A DNA stretch of 64,000 nucleotides from Flagellimonas allohymeniacidonis (GCF_004296335.1 NZ_SGIU01000001.1:1527290-1591289), one strand, 5' to 3'. Counted from the stretch's first letter, positions 44,514 to 54,835 are shown. Notes: generated by a model not told the origin, from the sequence alone. A program made the numbers and translations.

Positions 44514-45404
44514 ATGGGAACAAAACAAATTGGAATTTTAGGTATTGGGGCCATAGGGTCCTTGATGACCTATCAATTGGGCCTAAACAAAAACAATACC
44601 CTTTTTCTGTACAGCAGAACGAAAAGGGAACAGGTCGATTTAAAAATAAAGTCCGACCTGATATCATTGCCGCTCAATATTTCGTCCCACCCCAAGAAGG
44701 ATCAAGAATTGGAATGGCTCATCATTTGTATCAAGGAGCACCACTACAAATATGCCAAACATTGGTTCAAAAAACTCATCGGCCCCAACACCAAGGTCCT
44801 GGTCATTCGAAATGGTCTAAACCTAAAAGGCCCATTGTTACGGTACACTCATGAAAGCCATATTTTGGAAAGCATTATTGATGCCCCGGTCCAATGGACC
44901 GATTCGAATGAATATGAGGTAATCCATACCCCTAAACTCATCCTTCCTAGATCTAAGGTGGCAACATCTTTTTCGCGATTGCTTAATGAAGAGCACATTC
45001 AGATTACGTTTGTGCAGGATTTTAAAACTGCCAGTTGGGAAAAACTGGCTGAAGCTGCAGCGCTTGGTTCAATTTTATGCTTGACCGGTGAAACCTGTAG
45101 GATATTTAAGTATAAAAAGCCAAGAAAACTGTTCGTCCAGCTTTTGCAGGAAATCATTAAGGTCGCCCAGGCAGATGGCGCAGCCATTGATTTGGGCTAT
45201 ATCCCTGAGATGGTAAAAAAGATAAAGGCCTACCCGCCGGATAAAAGCAGCTCCATGCTTATGGATAAGACCTGGGGCAGGCCCATAGAGGTAAACGCCA
45301 AAAATGGTATCATTTCGAAATTGGGTAAAGATTACGGCGTCCAGACCCCAATAAACGATACGTTGGCGACCTTGTTGACCTTTGTGAATCACAGAAATTT
45401 TTAA
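44514..45404 (+). CDS. Ketopantoate-reductase-like oxidoreductase (ApbA/PanE family)
   Basis: A 296-residue enzyme. N-terminal Rossmann motif ILGIGAIGSLM (GxGxxG), then ICIKEHHYKYA and VLVIRNGLNLKG in the NADPH domain, and a C-terminal helical domain with the usual Lys in WEKLAEAAALGSILCLTG and YPPDKSSSMLMDKTWGRPIEVNAKNG. The family reduces 2-dehydropantoate to pantoate, or other 2-oxo acids. Only one copy is seen here and no panB/panC adjoins it, so 2-hydroxyacid dehydrogenase function is possible. ATG 44514 chosen; a TTG lies 6 bases upstream. Confidence 0.7.
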   Translation: MGTKQIGILGIGAIGSLMTYQLGLNKNNTLFLYSRTKREQVDLKIKSDLISLPLNISSHPKKDQELEWLIICIKEHHYKYAKHWFKKLIGPNTKVLVIRNGLNLKGPLLRYTHESHILESIIDAPVQWTDSNEYEVIHTPKLILPRSKVATSFSRLLNEEHIQITFVQDFKTASWEKLAEAAALGSILCLTGETCRIFKYKKPRKLFVQLLQEIIKVAQADGAAIDLGYIPEMVKKIKAYPPDKSSSMLMDKTWGRPIEVNAKNGIISKLGKDYGVQTPINDTLATLLTFVNHRNF

Positions 45405-45688
45405 GTCCACGGCAGAAAAAACGAAACACAGTCCTTGATGGGCACATTGCAAGCTTTCCGCAATGGTCCGCCCAAAAAGAAACAGCGCCCCATCCTTTTG
45501 TTTTGAATGCCAGGTCCCACAAAATGTCATAGGGTTCCAAATGGCTCCAATAGAAGCGAACAAAAAGGGAGTGTGTCGCCACACCCCCATTTGAACTAAT
45601 TAACTAAACCTAACCCCAGGATTCCCTATAATTTCCTATGTCATGCGAATGTAGATAGGGGGTCCCCTGCCCTTTTATAACTTCTTGC

Positions 45689-47281
45689 CTAATACCCATC
45701 ATTTTGGGTAATGTTCGGATTGGCTATGACATCAGCGACCGGTATTGGATAGAGATCCCTAAAACTTTCCGTGGTCCTTCCCTCGGGCACATTGCCCTTC
45801 CATGGCCAAATCCCCTGGCTGGAAAACTGTCCAAAGCGAATCAGATCGGTCCTCCTATGACATTCCCAATAGAGTTCCCTGGATCTTTCATCCAGTATAA
45901 AATCCGGATTCAACTCGGAAGCGGTGATATTCCCGGAAGTATCCCCATACGCACGTTCCCTCAGCAAATTGACATAATTCAGGGCAGTGGCCTGATCTCC
46001 CCCAGCTCCCCTTACAAACACTTCGGCGTACATTAAGTAAGCATCTGCCAAACGGAACATCGGAAAATCGATATCCACAATATTTCCGGAGACATCTGAA
46101 CCAATGGCCCCATTCACATCAACATTGCGATATTTTGTAACGGCGTAGCCATTTTGGAAATTAAAGGGATCTTCTATTTCCAGAGTCTGGGAATCCGTAT
46201 AGAACATGGCTCTTGAATCCGTATCTCCGGAAATATCGGCAAACTTTTGAACAAAGTTCTCGGTGGTACGAATACCCCACCATCCACCATTGACACCAAA
46301 CTCCGCTGGGTTCATCGTGCCACCGATAGCGGCATGGGTAAGATACGTCGTCCCTCCAAATCCGGCATTGTTGATGCCATCAAACAGCACGGAAAAAATC
46401 ACTTCGTTTTCGGCCCCATTTCTATCGTTATCGGCCAGATACAGATAATTGTAATTTGGAGATAGCGTATATCCCGATTCTATTACGTTAACAATGTAAG
46501 GGAGTGCATCGGAATATCGGGCCACCCCGGTATAGACCTCCGCGTTCAAGTACAGCTTCGCCAACAACATCCAAACCGCCGCCTTATCGGCACGACCATA
46601 TTCGTTTCCCCTTGGATCTAAAAGGGAGTCCTTGATTTCAAGCAATTCGGATTCAATAAATTCAAACACCTCGCCTCTCGATCTTTGCTCGGGAAAAAAG
46701 TTGCCCACTTTATCCGTTTCCGTAACGAAAGGAATGTTTCCAAAGTTATCGATGCCGTGCCAATAGCTAAGGGCCCGCATGAACCTTGCCTCATCCCGGA
46801 ACAATTGTATTTCCGCCCTTAGCGCAGTGTCTACACCCCGTTCATCCAATTTGGCCTCCGTGGTCTCCCTTAAGAATTGATTGACCATACCGACCTGAAA
46901 ATATATTCTGGAGTACATTGCCGAGAGAAACTCGTTGGCCGGAGTCCAGACATGATTGTGAATATCGTGAATGGTGCCGTCGTTCCATGCAATTATGGCT
47001 TGATCGGTCGAAAGTTCCTGAACCGTGAACAGCAGGCGCAGATAATTGGAGAAATTTCCATCTATCCCCTGTATATCGGCATCCCCGGCAGCTTGACCGT
47101 TTATGGCTATTCCGCCATATATCTTTGCCAAAAACTGTTTGTACGCCAGTGGGTCCTCAAATACTTTGTCCGCTGTTTGAGAAGTGATTGGTTCCAAATC
47201 AAGTTCACTTTCGCAGGAACCCACCAACACAGTCAACAGCATCGAGATTCCAATGTAATAAATTCTTTTTGTTTTTTTCAT
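45689..47281 (-). CDS. susD: SusD/RagB-family outer-membrane lipoprotein
   Basis: A 530-residue lipoprotein. Lipobox LVGSC (Cys23), then the SusD helical scaffold (DEARFMRALSYWHGIDNFGNIPFV, AAVWMLLAKLYLNAEVYTG, FPMFRLADAYLMYAEVFVRG, NFILDERSRELYWECHRRTDLIRFG). SusD binds glycan at the cell surface and closes onto the SusC barrel. It starts 12 bases after the SusC stop and is the last gene of the GH13-SusC-SusD operon. Confidence 0.95.
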   Translation of the reverse strand: MKKTKRIYYIGISMLLTVLVGSCESELDLEPITSQTADKVFEDPLAYKQFLAKIYGGIAINGQAAGDADIQGIDGNFSNYLRLLFTVQELSTDQAIIAWNDGTIHDIHNHVWTPANEFLSAMYSRIYFQVGMVNQFLRETTEAKLDERGVDTALRAEIQLFRDEARFMRALSYWHGIDNFGNIPFVTETDKVGNFFPEQRSRGEVFEFIESELLEIKDSLLDPRGNEYGRADKAAVWMLLAKLYLNAEVYTGVARYSDALPYIVNVIESGYTLSPNYNYLYLADNDRNGAENEVIFSVLFDGINNAGFGGTTYLTHAAIGGTMNPAEFGVNGGWWGIRTTENFVQKFADISGDTDSRAMFYTDSQTLEIEDPFNFQNGYAVTKYRNVDVNGAIGSDVSGNIVDIDFPMFRLADAYLMYAEVFVRGAGGDQATALNYVNLLRERAYGDTSGNITASELNPDFILDERSRELYWECHRRTDLIRFGQFSSQGIWPWKGNVPEGRTTESFRDLYPIPVADVIANPNITQNDGY

Positions 47282-47292
47282 AGTGCAAAATT

Positions 47293-50220
47293 TTAGAAGT
47301 TAGCATTAAAACCGAACAGGAAAGTTCTAGGTCTGGGAAATAGGTTGTTATCTATTCCATTATTGATTTCAGGATCCAATCCGTCATAGCCCGTAATGAC
47401 AAAGACGTTTTGTGCCGTTGTATACAACCTTAAATCTACCTTACCATTAAGTATGTTATCAAAATTGTACCCTAGGGTGATATTATCCATCCTAAGAAAA
47501 GAAGCATCCTGGACATAATAATCCGAGAACAACTGTAAAGTTTGAAAATTGGTGTCCAGATAGGAGGCCAGGATGTTTCTGTTCGAGTTCAGACGATTAA
47601 GCTCGGATGCCACACCCAGGGAAGAATCATTGTTGTTATAGGCATAGTTGCCAAGGCTGCCCCTCAGGGTGAAGTTCAAATCCCAATTCTTGTAGTTTGT
47701 ATACGAGGAAAAACCAAGTAATACATCCGCATTCGGATTTTTGTAAATTCTGCGGTCCGCAGAATCCACAGTTCCATCCCCATTTATATCGACATATTCG
47801 CCCTCAATGGGTCGTCCATTTTCATCATATACCTGTTCAAAAACGAGGAAAGAATTCTGCGGTTCACCGACTTTTTGTGTTTGTATGTTATTCCCGGTTC
47901 CACCGGAAATTGGTCCTGTAGCAATCCCAGGGGAGTTTGGGTCATCCACGGAATTCAATTTCTTGATCTCATTATCCAGATAGGTCACATTAAAGCCAAA
48001 ATTCCAGTTGAATTGTTCCTTTCGAACAATATCAGTTTCCAGGGAAAACTCGATACCGCTACTTTCCAGGTCCCCAATATTGGTGAAAAGGATGTTCGTG
48101 AGATTCGATCCCGCCGGAGGTGAAATGGTACTTAAGACATCTGATGTGCTCCTTGTAAAATAATCAATTGAACCGGCAATCTTATTTTCAAGGAAACCAA
48201 AGTCCAAACCAATATTGTAGGTACTGGATTCCTCCCATTTAATATCGGAGTCAAATCCCGAAGGACGCAGGGTATTGAAAAATTCGTTTCCAAACTGATA
48301 TCGAAAATCATCTTGTCCCGGGGTGAACACCGGCAAAAAACCGAAGTCCGATCCAATTTCCTGTTGCCCGGTTTCTCCGTATCCCAGTCTTAGCTTAAGA
48401 TTCGAAATTGTTTTGGAATCCTTTAAAAAGTCCTCCTCTGAAATGGACCAGGCCAATGCACCCGATAAAAAGTTGCCCCATCGGTTTTCCCTGGCAAATC
48501 GGGAGGAACCATCCCTTCGATAGGAAAGCGTTAAAAGGTATTTACTTTTTAGCACATAGTTGAATCGTGCAAAATACGATATTAGGGAATTTTGGGTGGC
48601 AAATTCAGTTTCGGAAATGGCCCCTAGGCCCGTAAGGTTGAAAGATTGGTTTTCCCTATAAAAATCCTGATAGGAATGTCCAACTGTCAAATCAATTTTA
48701 CTGTCCATCTTTTCCAATTCGGTCATGTAGTTCAGATAAAAATCCGCCAACGTACTTCTACGCAGACTTCCATAGGTGCCCTCACTTCCACCATTTAAGA
48801 ATCCGCCTGCAGAGGTTGCCAGTGTACGGGTTTCCCCATCTACTTTGGAATAGTCAAACCCTAAAATCAAATTGGCCTTCAATCCTTTCAAAAAGGGGAT
48901 GTCATAATCGAACTTGACATTTCCTATGAACCTTTCGGTATCCGCCGTGTTGAAATTTTGTCTTAATAGTCCCAGTGGATTTAATGCAGCTAGAGCCAAT
49001 GGGGTACCGTCATCCTGTAGCCATTCCGAATAACCCCCATACAGATCGGATCCACTAAAAACGGGAAATGTGGGATCAAACTCCAATGCAGACCGCAATG
49101 CAGAATTATTTGCAAAATCATCCGTTGTAAATGCTCCACGAATGTTTAAATCAACCTTCAAGCTATTGTCAAAGAGATTTTGACGAAAGGTCAAAGCAGC
49201 ATTAAGCCTTTCAAATTCCGAAGTTTTCAAAACACCTTCCTGGTTAAGATAGCCTAACGACAATCGATAGGATGACGAGTCATATCCCTTCGAAATTGCG
49301 AGGTTGGTATCAGTTCCAAACGCGCCTTGAAAAATTTGGTCCTGCCAATCGGTATTGGCATTGCCCAAAAGGGCAATTTGTTCCGGGGTACCCGTGGCAT
49401 TAATGGCGGCCCTAAATTGTTCTGCGGATAGCACATCCGAACGGTTCGCAGTACTCCCTATGGAGGCATAGCTACCAAATGTAACTTCCAACGGGGCATT
49501 TAATTTTCCTGATTTTGTGGTAATCAAGATTACCCCTGCGGAAGCCCTAGACCCGTAAATAGCCGCAGCCGAGGCATCCTTTAGCACGACAAAGCTTTCT
49601 ATATCATTGGGGTTGATTGAATTCAACGGGGTCGATGCGCTCCCTGGCGTATTGTTTTGGTCAACCGGAACCCCATCTATAACAATTAGGGGACTATTGT
49701 TCGCATTAAGGGAAGAAGTACCTCCTCGTACCCGTATCGTACCGGCCTGACCGGGCTGTCCACTAGGTGGTATAATGTTCACCCCGGCAGTCTTTCCGGA
49801 AATCAGCTGTTCGGGTGAAACAATGACCCCTCCGTTAAACTCCTCTGCATCCACCTTCTCGATCGCTCCCGTTGCATCTTTGACCGTAGTGCTCCCATAA
49901 CCAATGATTACAACCTCGTCCAACTGGTTTTGCGATTCTGACATAACAACATTCAGCACCGAGGAAACCACCTCAATTTCCTGGGTGGTAAAGCCGATAT
50001 AGGAAAAAACCAGTATATCGCCCTGATTGGCTTGAATTTGAAAATTACCGTCCAAATCGGTCGTGGCACCAACCGAAGTTCCTTTCAATAGCACATTGGC
50101 CCCAAATATGGGATCCCCTGTCACCTCATCGGAAACGGATCCCGTAACCGTGATTTGGGCACTTAATCCGAAGAGTGCAAAAAACAGTATGCACGCAATT
50201 ATGGTTTGCTTAGTTTTCAT
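47293..50220 (-). CDS. susC: SusC/RagA-family TonB-linked outer-membrane transporter
   Basis: A 975-residue protein. Signal peptide, carboxypeptidase-regulatory-like domain (about 23-105: ITVTGSVSDEVTGDPIFGANV), TonB-box/plug with LDEVVIIGYGS and IRVRGGTSSLNANNSPLIVIDGVPVD, then a C-terminal barrel ending in Phe (FGFNANF). It imports glycan fragments with SusD using TonB energy. It lies 27 bases behind the GH13 gene. Confidence 0.95.
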   Translation of the reverse strand: MKTKQTIIACILFFALFGLSAQITVTGSVSDEVTGDPIFGANVLLKGTSVGATTDLDGNFQIQANQGDILVFSYIGFTTQEIEVVSSVLNVVMSESQNQLDEVVIIGYGSTTVKDATGAIEKVDAEEFNGGVIVSPEQLISGKTAGVNIIPPSGQPGQAGTIRVRGGTSSLNANNSPLIVIDGVPVDQNNTPGSASTPLNSINPNDIESFVVLKDASAAAIYGSRASAGVILITTKSGKLNAPLEVTFGSYASIGSTANRSDVLSAEQFRAAINATGTPEQIALLGNANTDWQDQIFQGAFGTDTNLAISKGYDSSSYRLSLGYLNQEGVLKTSEFERLNAALTFRQNLFDNSLKVDLNIRGAFTTDDFANNSALRSALEFDPTFPVFSGSDLYGGYSEWLQDDGTPLALAALNPLGLLRQNFNTADTERFIGNVKFDYDIPFLKGLKANLILGFDYSKVDGETRTLATSAGGFLNGGSEGTYGSLRRSTLADFYLNYMTELEKMDSKIDLTVGHSYQDFYRENQSFNLTGLGAISETEFATQNSLISYFARFNYVLKSKYLLTLSYRRDGSSRFARENRWGNFLSGALAWSISEEDFLKDSKTISNLKLRLGYGETGQQEIGSDFGFLPVFTPGQDDFRYQFGNEFFNTLRPSGFDSDIKWEESSTYNIGLDFGFLENKIAGSIDYFTRSTSDVLSTISPPAGSNLTNILFTNIGDLESSGIEFSLETDIVRKEQFNWNFGFNVTYLDNEIKKLNSVDDPNSPGIATGPISGGTGNNIQTQKVGEPQNSFLVFEQVYDENGRPIEGEYVDINGDGTVDSADRRIYKNPNADVLLGFSSYTNYKNWDLNFTLRGSLGNYAYNNNDSSLGVASELNRLNSNRNILASYLDTNFQTLQLFSDYYVQDASFLRMDNITLGYNFDNILNGKVDLRLYTTAQNVFVITGYDGLDPEINNGIDNNLFPRPRTFLFGFNANF

Positions 50221-50247
50221 AGGTTTGATTTTAAACTCTTAATAGTA

Positions 50248-52092
50248 TTAATTGGTTAGTTGTATTATTTTGGCGGTATGTTTTGGAAGGGTTATACTTC
50301 CAACGGAGCCCATAACCTCTCCCGTTAGGATATCCGTCCCTTTGGAAAAACCATCCAGGGATTCCTGAAAACGGCCTAGGTCATAGGTTGAATGATCTTT
50401 TTCACTATTGTTTATGATCACCATTGTTGACCTGTCTTCCAGGTACCTGAAATAGACATAGACATCTTCAATAGGTTTGTAATGCACTAGATTCCCCTTG
50501 TGAATTTCAGTGGCGTTCTTCCTCCATTTAAGAATGGTACTGACATAATCGAACACCTCGTTTTCATCTTTGGACCTCCCATCCCTGGAAAAAGCATTTC
50601 GGTCATCGGATTTCCACCCACCTGGAAAGTCCCTTCGCAACAGACCATCAGGCTTATTTCCGTCCAATAAGATTTCGTCGCCGTAATATATTTGGGGAAT
50701 GCCCCGAGTCGTAAGCATGAACGCCATTGAAAGTTTAACCTTATCCTTGTTTTTGTCAAGTTGGTGAAACACTCTCGCGACATCGTGGTTTCCATTGAAT
50801 ATCTTGTGGCTAAACGGGGTGCTGTAAAGGAAATCATATGCCAAAGCCTCATAAAGCCTATAGGTGTCATTATCCTTCCCAAAAGCCCTTACCATGGCAT
50901 AATAGAGGGGGTAGTCACTCAAGCTATTGATATTGGAGCGATACCCATCCTTGTTCAATTCGTCCCTATTCCAATAGGAAAGCGATGCGGCCTGCTCCTC
51001 AGAGGTTTCTGCAACCAGATAGAAGTTAGGGTACTCTTCTTCTATTGTTCGGCCCCAGGTGGCCATGACATCTTTGTCCGGATAAGGATAGGTATCCATT
51101 CGGATTCCATCCAAATCCGCATATTCTATCCACCATATTGAATTCTGTATCAAGTAGGTCGACAGATATTTGTTGTTCTGATTTAGATCGGGAAGATTTC
51201 GGTCAAACCATCCTTTGGTATGCAGGTCCAAATCTGTATTGGATTTGTAAGGATCGGAAATACTGATATTGGTATAGCTGGTTCGCGTAAAGTCATCCCA
51301 TTGGTTCAACCAATCCTTTGAGGGAAGGTCCTCCATCCACCAATGACCGGCCCCACAATGGTTAAAAACCTGATCCATGACCATTTTGATCCCTTTATCA
51401 TGACATTTCTCCACCAAATCGAGAAAATCATCATTGGTTCCAAAACGGGGATCGGTCTTGTAGAAATCAGATATTCCATAACCGTGGTAGGAATATTTTG
51501 GTTGATCGTTCTCAAGGAAGGGATTTAGCCAAAGAGTGGTTACCCCCAGTTCCTCTATATAGGCCAGGTGGTCCATAATACCTTTGATATCACCGCCGTG
51601 CCTACCATCCAAGTTGGCTCTGTCAACATTTTCTAAGGTGTCATCGGTAGAATCATTCAATGTATCCCCATTGGAAAACCTGTCCGGAGTAATGAGGTAC
51701 ATGACGTCGGATGCATCAATCGATGGTCCTACGTGCTTTGAATTTCTTTTGGTTTTAAGCTCATAGTCATAAACCACCGAACCCTTATCTCCCTGAAAGC
51801 GTATCAGGAATGTGCCCGCCTTTGTCGTCTTGCCGATATCAAGGTTAACAAATAGGTAATTGGGGCTTTCCAGCGTCACGGTACTTTTAATGGCAATGCC
51901 AGGATAGTCTATTGTAGGAACGGTCCTGCTGATATTGGTTCCATGGACCAAGAGCTGCAAATTTGAATTTTCCATGCCCACCCACCAACTTGGCGGTTCG
52001 ACCCGATTTACCGCAATGTCCTGCGAATGGCCATTGGGCGTAAGGAAAAAGAAAAATACAACGATCGATATAACCTTGTAGAGGGTTTGCAT
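50248..52092 (-). CDS. GH13 alpha-amylase-type hydrolase with cyclomaltodextrinase-like N-terminal domain
   Basis: A 614-residue exported enzyme. Signal peptide (about 1-23), an N-terminal beta-domain (about 24-115) of the cyclomaltodextrinase type, then the catalytic TIM barrel. GH13 residues: VMDQVFNH (region I), nucleophile Asp333 in GIRMDTY (II), acid/base Glu362 in LVAETSE (III), and FNGNHD (433-437, IV). The family hydrolyses alpha-1,4 (or alpha-1,6) glucans such as maltodextrins, cyclodextrins or pullulan. It is the first gene of a probable operon with SusC/SusD. Confidence 0.85.
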   Translation of the reverse strand: MQTLYKVISIVVFFFFLTPNGHSQDIAVNRVEPPSWWVGMENSNLQLLVHGTNISRTVPTIDYPGIAIKSTVTLESPNYLFVNLDIGKTTKAGTFLIRFQGDKGSVVYDYELKTKRNSKHVGPSIDASDVMYLITPDRFSNGDTLNDSTDDTLENVDRANLDGRHGGDIKGIMDHLAYIEELGVTTLWLNPFLENDQPKYSYHGYGISDFYKTDPRFGTNDDFLDLVEKCHDKGIKMVMDQVFNHCGAGHWWMEDLPSKDWLNQWDDFTRTSYTNISISDPYKSNTDLDLHTKGWFDRNLPDLNQNNKYLSTYLIQNSIWWIEYADLDGIRMDTYPYPDKDVMATWGRTIEEEYPNFYLVAETSEEQAASLSYWNRDELNKDGYRSNINSLSDYPLYYAMVRAFGKDNDTYRLYEALAYDFLYSTPFSHKIFNGNHDVARVFHQLDKNKDKVKLSMAFMLTTRGIPQIYYGDEILLDGNKPDGLLRRDFPGGWKSDDRNAFSRDGRSKDENEVFDYVSTILKWRKNATEIHKGNLVHYKPIEDVYVYFRYLEDRSTMVIINNSEKDHSTYDLGRFQESLDGFSKGTDILTGEVMGSVGSITLPKHTAKIIQLTN

Positions 52093-52353
52093 AGTATCAA
52101 TAAATTTTACCCGACAATTCTATCAAATTAAAATGCCCACTACAAGGAAGCTATATAAACAGCCTTTTGATTTGTACCAAATACGACTTCCATCGATTCG
52201 ATGTTCCTTTTTAATATCTGTCAGATTTCAAATTATTGGACCATGCCCACCTGTATTTTGTATAGGTTAAGTTGCATTATGTACTTTTTATGTTGTTGTT
52301 TATACAATTTTGAAGAACTTCGAACTACCTCGGGCACCAAATGAAAAAACTCA
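52093..52353. other. Divergent promoter region between GH13 operon and LytTR-type regulator
   Basis: A 261-base gap between the GH13 operon (minus) and the membrane LytTR protein gene (plus). Near-match -7 boxes are seen on both strands; no exact TAnnTTTG. It probably holds the binding sites through which the LytTR protein controls the operon. Confidence 0.4.
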
Positions 52354-53148
52354 ATGTTGAGAAAATTATTGAAACATACTTGGGCAAGACATTTGTTCTA
52401 TTGGATTTCCTTTGTCCTATTCTTTACAATTGTGTGGGGCACAGCGGACGGGGATTACTTTACGAGCCTGAAAATTCAATTGTGCAGTCTCCCTTCCCGT
52501 TTGGTATTGGTCTATGTCACCTTACGGGTACTCTTTGTAAAATATTTTAAAAGCAAACAGTATGTAAAGCTGTTTTTCCTCTACCTATTATTACTGATTT
52601 TTACCGGTGTTTTTATTCAAAGGCCAATGATGCTTTATTTTGCAAGGCCTTTTTTATCCCTGGATTGGGTCAATCCCGAATTTTTCGTGGTGACCGAAAT
52701 TGTCAATACTATTTTGGACGTTAACCTGGCCGCAATACTTCCAATCAGTAATTTTTTCTACAAGGCGTACAAAACCACCTATGAAAAATCCATGGCCCTG
52801 GAAAAACAAAGCCTAAATCAAGGGACAGGGGACATTGAAGGTTTTCTACTGGTAAAGGTTGAAAAAACCCTACAGAAACTTCCCCTTTCCGAAATTGTCT
52901 ATATCGAGAGCCAAAAAAACTATGTCAAAATCTGCACAACAAAGAAAAAGATCTACACCTACAAAAGCATTTCCTCGGTTGAAGAGGAATTGCCCAAGGA
53001 TTACTTCATTAGGATCCATCGATCATTCATAATCGGCCGTCACTTCATCGAATCCTTCTCGCCAAGTAAGGTAGTGGTCAACGGATTTGTAATCTCCGTG
53101 GGAAGAAAGTACAAGGAAAGGTTAAAAAACGAGTTGGGCTACTTTTAG
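52354..53148 (+). CDS. Membrane-anchored LytTR DNA-binding protein
   Basis: A 264-residue protein. The N-terminal half has about four hydrophobic segments (residues about 15-135: HLFYWISFVLFFTIVWG, YVKLFFLYLLLLIFTGV), resembling the membrane part of LytS-type sensor kinases. The C-terminal half (about 160-264) is a LytTR domain (LSEIVYIESQKNYVKICT, FIRIHRSFIIGRHFIESFS). It lacks the H-box, ATPase and receiver domains, so it is a one-component membrane regulator. Divergent from the GH13/SusCD operon, its likely target. Confidence 0.8.
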   Translation: MLRKLLKHTWARHLFYWISFVLFFTIVWGTADGDYFTSLKIQLCSLPSRLVLVYVTLRVLFVKYFKSKQYVKLFFLYLLLLIFTGVFIQRPMMLYFARPFLSLDWVNPEFFVVTEIVNTILDVNLAAILPISNFFYKAYKTTYEKSMALEKQSLNQGTGDIEGFLLVKVEKTLQKLPLSEIVYIESQKNYVKICTTKKKIYTYKSISSVEEELPKDYFIRIHRSFIIGRHFIESFSPSKVVVNGFVISVGRKYKERLKNELGYF

Positions 53149-53887
53149 TTTCCATTGGTAGGCGCAATGGATTCTTACCCCCATTACCAGCCAACAAGAT
53201 GGAATGCAATTCAAATCGGTCACATACTGCATTTGCCTACAGGTAAGTCGAGTCATCGGGACTTAAACCTCAAAGTGGCCAAGGGTCCCTTAGGGCAATA
53301 ACCACATTGCACATGAACTCAAAATCATCACAGCAGCGCACCCCAACCCATGCCAAAAAACATGCTACCGGTATGGTAAAATCCCATTTCCGTCATTTAT
53401 TATAAGCCATGGTAGTTCTATGGACCTAAATTTGAACCAACAATTTTAAAACATGCACGCCGTTCCTTCCTTAATGGATGTAGATTCTGAATAACCACTC
53501 AAAAGCTTTGAAAGGGATGGGGCATAAGATTGAGTTCTGAAGCTGAAGTGTCACCGACCTTTTTGATTAAGACAAAGGTAGAAATCCCAGAAAAAATCCT
53601 ACCCCCACGGAATGTGATGAACCGAACACCATTTGAATTTTGAGAAATCCCCCAGTAAATGAAGCGCACCACCCTTATTCTCCTTGCAAAAATTGTAGCG
53701 GCCATTGGAGTTTTCCGTACTGTTCAAGCCGTGATTTGTATAATAGGATTGCGGATTATGGATGAATTTTATACCTATATACCATGTCAAAATTGAATGA
53801 AAATTATTGGTGGGTGCTAGAACAAAAAATTCTCGATATGTCATCCTACTTTTTTAATACCCCCAATTACCAATAAGCCAAGTATAC
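53149..53887. other. 739-base gap with possible decayed ORF
   Basis: Two minus-strand frames in different registers (53599-53844 and 53499-53705) run together, which could mark a broken gene, but no family is recognised. Otherwise nothing is supported. Confidence 0.35.
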
Positions 53888-54436
53888 ATGTCTCAAATTT
53901 CCCTTAAACAGATCGCTTTTATTTCAGGATACTCTCCCGGCACAGTATCAAAGGCGTTGAACGGCAGTCGAGAAATCAGCGATAGGACAAAGGAAGTGAT
54001 CCGGAATATTGCCAACGAATACGAATACCAACCGAACATCTCGGCAAAATCATTGCTTTCGGGAAGAACGAACACCATTGGCTTGTTGATGCCGGAATTT
54101 TCGAAAATCGAATATTTTGAGGTAATGAAGGGTATTGAAGAAAACTTGGTCAAAAATGGGTTCAAACTAATGACACACCAATCAAAAAGAAGCCATTCAA
54201 ATTTCAAAAAGGTGGTAAACAATTTTTTGGATGGAAGTATTGACGCCCTTATTATTATTGACAAGGCCCATATTCCTGGAAAGAATATCGAATATCTGGA
54301 CAAAATCATTGAGCGAAGGCTACCGATCTGTACCCTGGATCTATCCAACACCAATGGATTTAATGAAAATCCAAGTATTTCAACCACGGAAATCGTCAAA
54401 AAGGTTGCAACAGAAATCTTACGGCATTTGAATTAA
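53888..54436 (+). CDS. Short LacI-family regulator, effector domain largely missing
   Basis: A 182-residue protein. The LacI-type helix-turn-helix (ISLKQIAFISGYSPGTVSKAL, hinge-helix segment NEYEYQPNISAKSL) and first part of the periplasmic-binding-like domain (TIGLLMPEFSKIEYFEVMKGIEENL) are present, but the protein stops at about half the usual 340 residues. The final segment VKKVATEILRHLN resembles the C-terminal helix of LacI proteins, suggesting an internal deletion. It may still bind DNA as a dimer, but effector response is doubtful. Location within the glycan locus suggests a former maltodextrin regulator. Confidence 0.7.
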   Translation: MSQISLKQIAFISGYSPGTVSKALNGSREISDRTKEVIRNIANEYEYQPNISAKSLLSGRTNTIGLLMPEFSKIEYFEVMKGIEENLVKNGFKLMTHQSKRSHSNFKKVVNNFLDGSIDALIIIDKAHIPGKNIEYLDKIIERRLPICTLDLSNTNGFNENPSISTTEIVKKVATEILRHLN

Positions 54437-54835
54437 TGGAGCTCTGTCAACGTTTTTCGCTGAATACCAAGTCCCCTGCTTACACAACCTCCAATTTCCC
54501 CTGATGACGCCCAAAACCTCGAACATAGACAAAATTGACAATACTTCGAAGTTGAACATTCAAAACCCTGGTTCCAAAAGTCTTATTGGCTTGAAGAACA
54601 TAAATACATTTTGATCATAGGAAAAGTCAGGTCAATATTTCATCTACCTATGCAAGTGCACAGAATCAAAATGTGCCAGGTCTTGGAGCAGTGATATGGG
54701 GTACTCCAAATACCATGTCATTCTTGTACGCCGTTTTGATAGTTACATGGCCCTATCCCATGCATTCGTATATCCTTCATTGATTTACATCCCTTTTGGA
54801 GACGGTCGATCTGTTCGTTATCTTATTTTTGAAAA
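54437..54835. other. 399-base gap before the LytS gene
   Basis: The exact -7 box TATTTTTG at 54824-54831 lies only 4 bases before the kinase ATG, so the transcript would be nearly leaderless or the kinase might start at a later Met. No other structure seen. Confidence 0.4.

Noticed and set aside
45075..45590. 171-codon minus-strand ORF
   Set aside because: Runs antisense through the PanE-like gene; only its first 60 codons are outside and have no family look.
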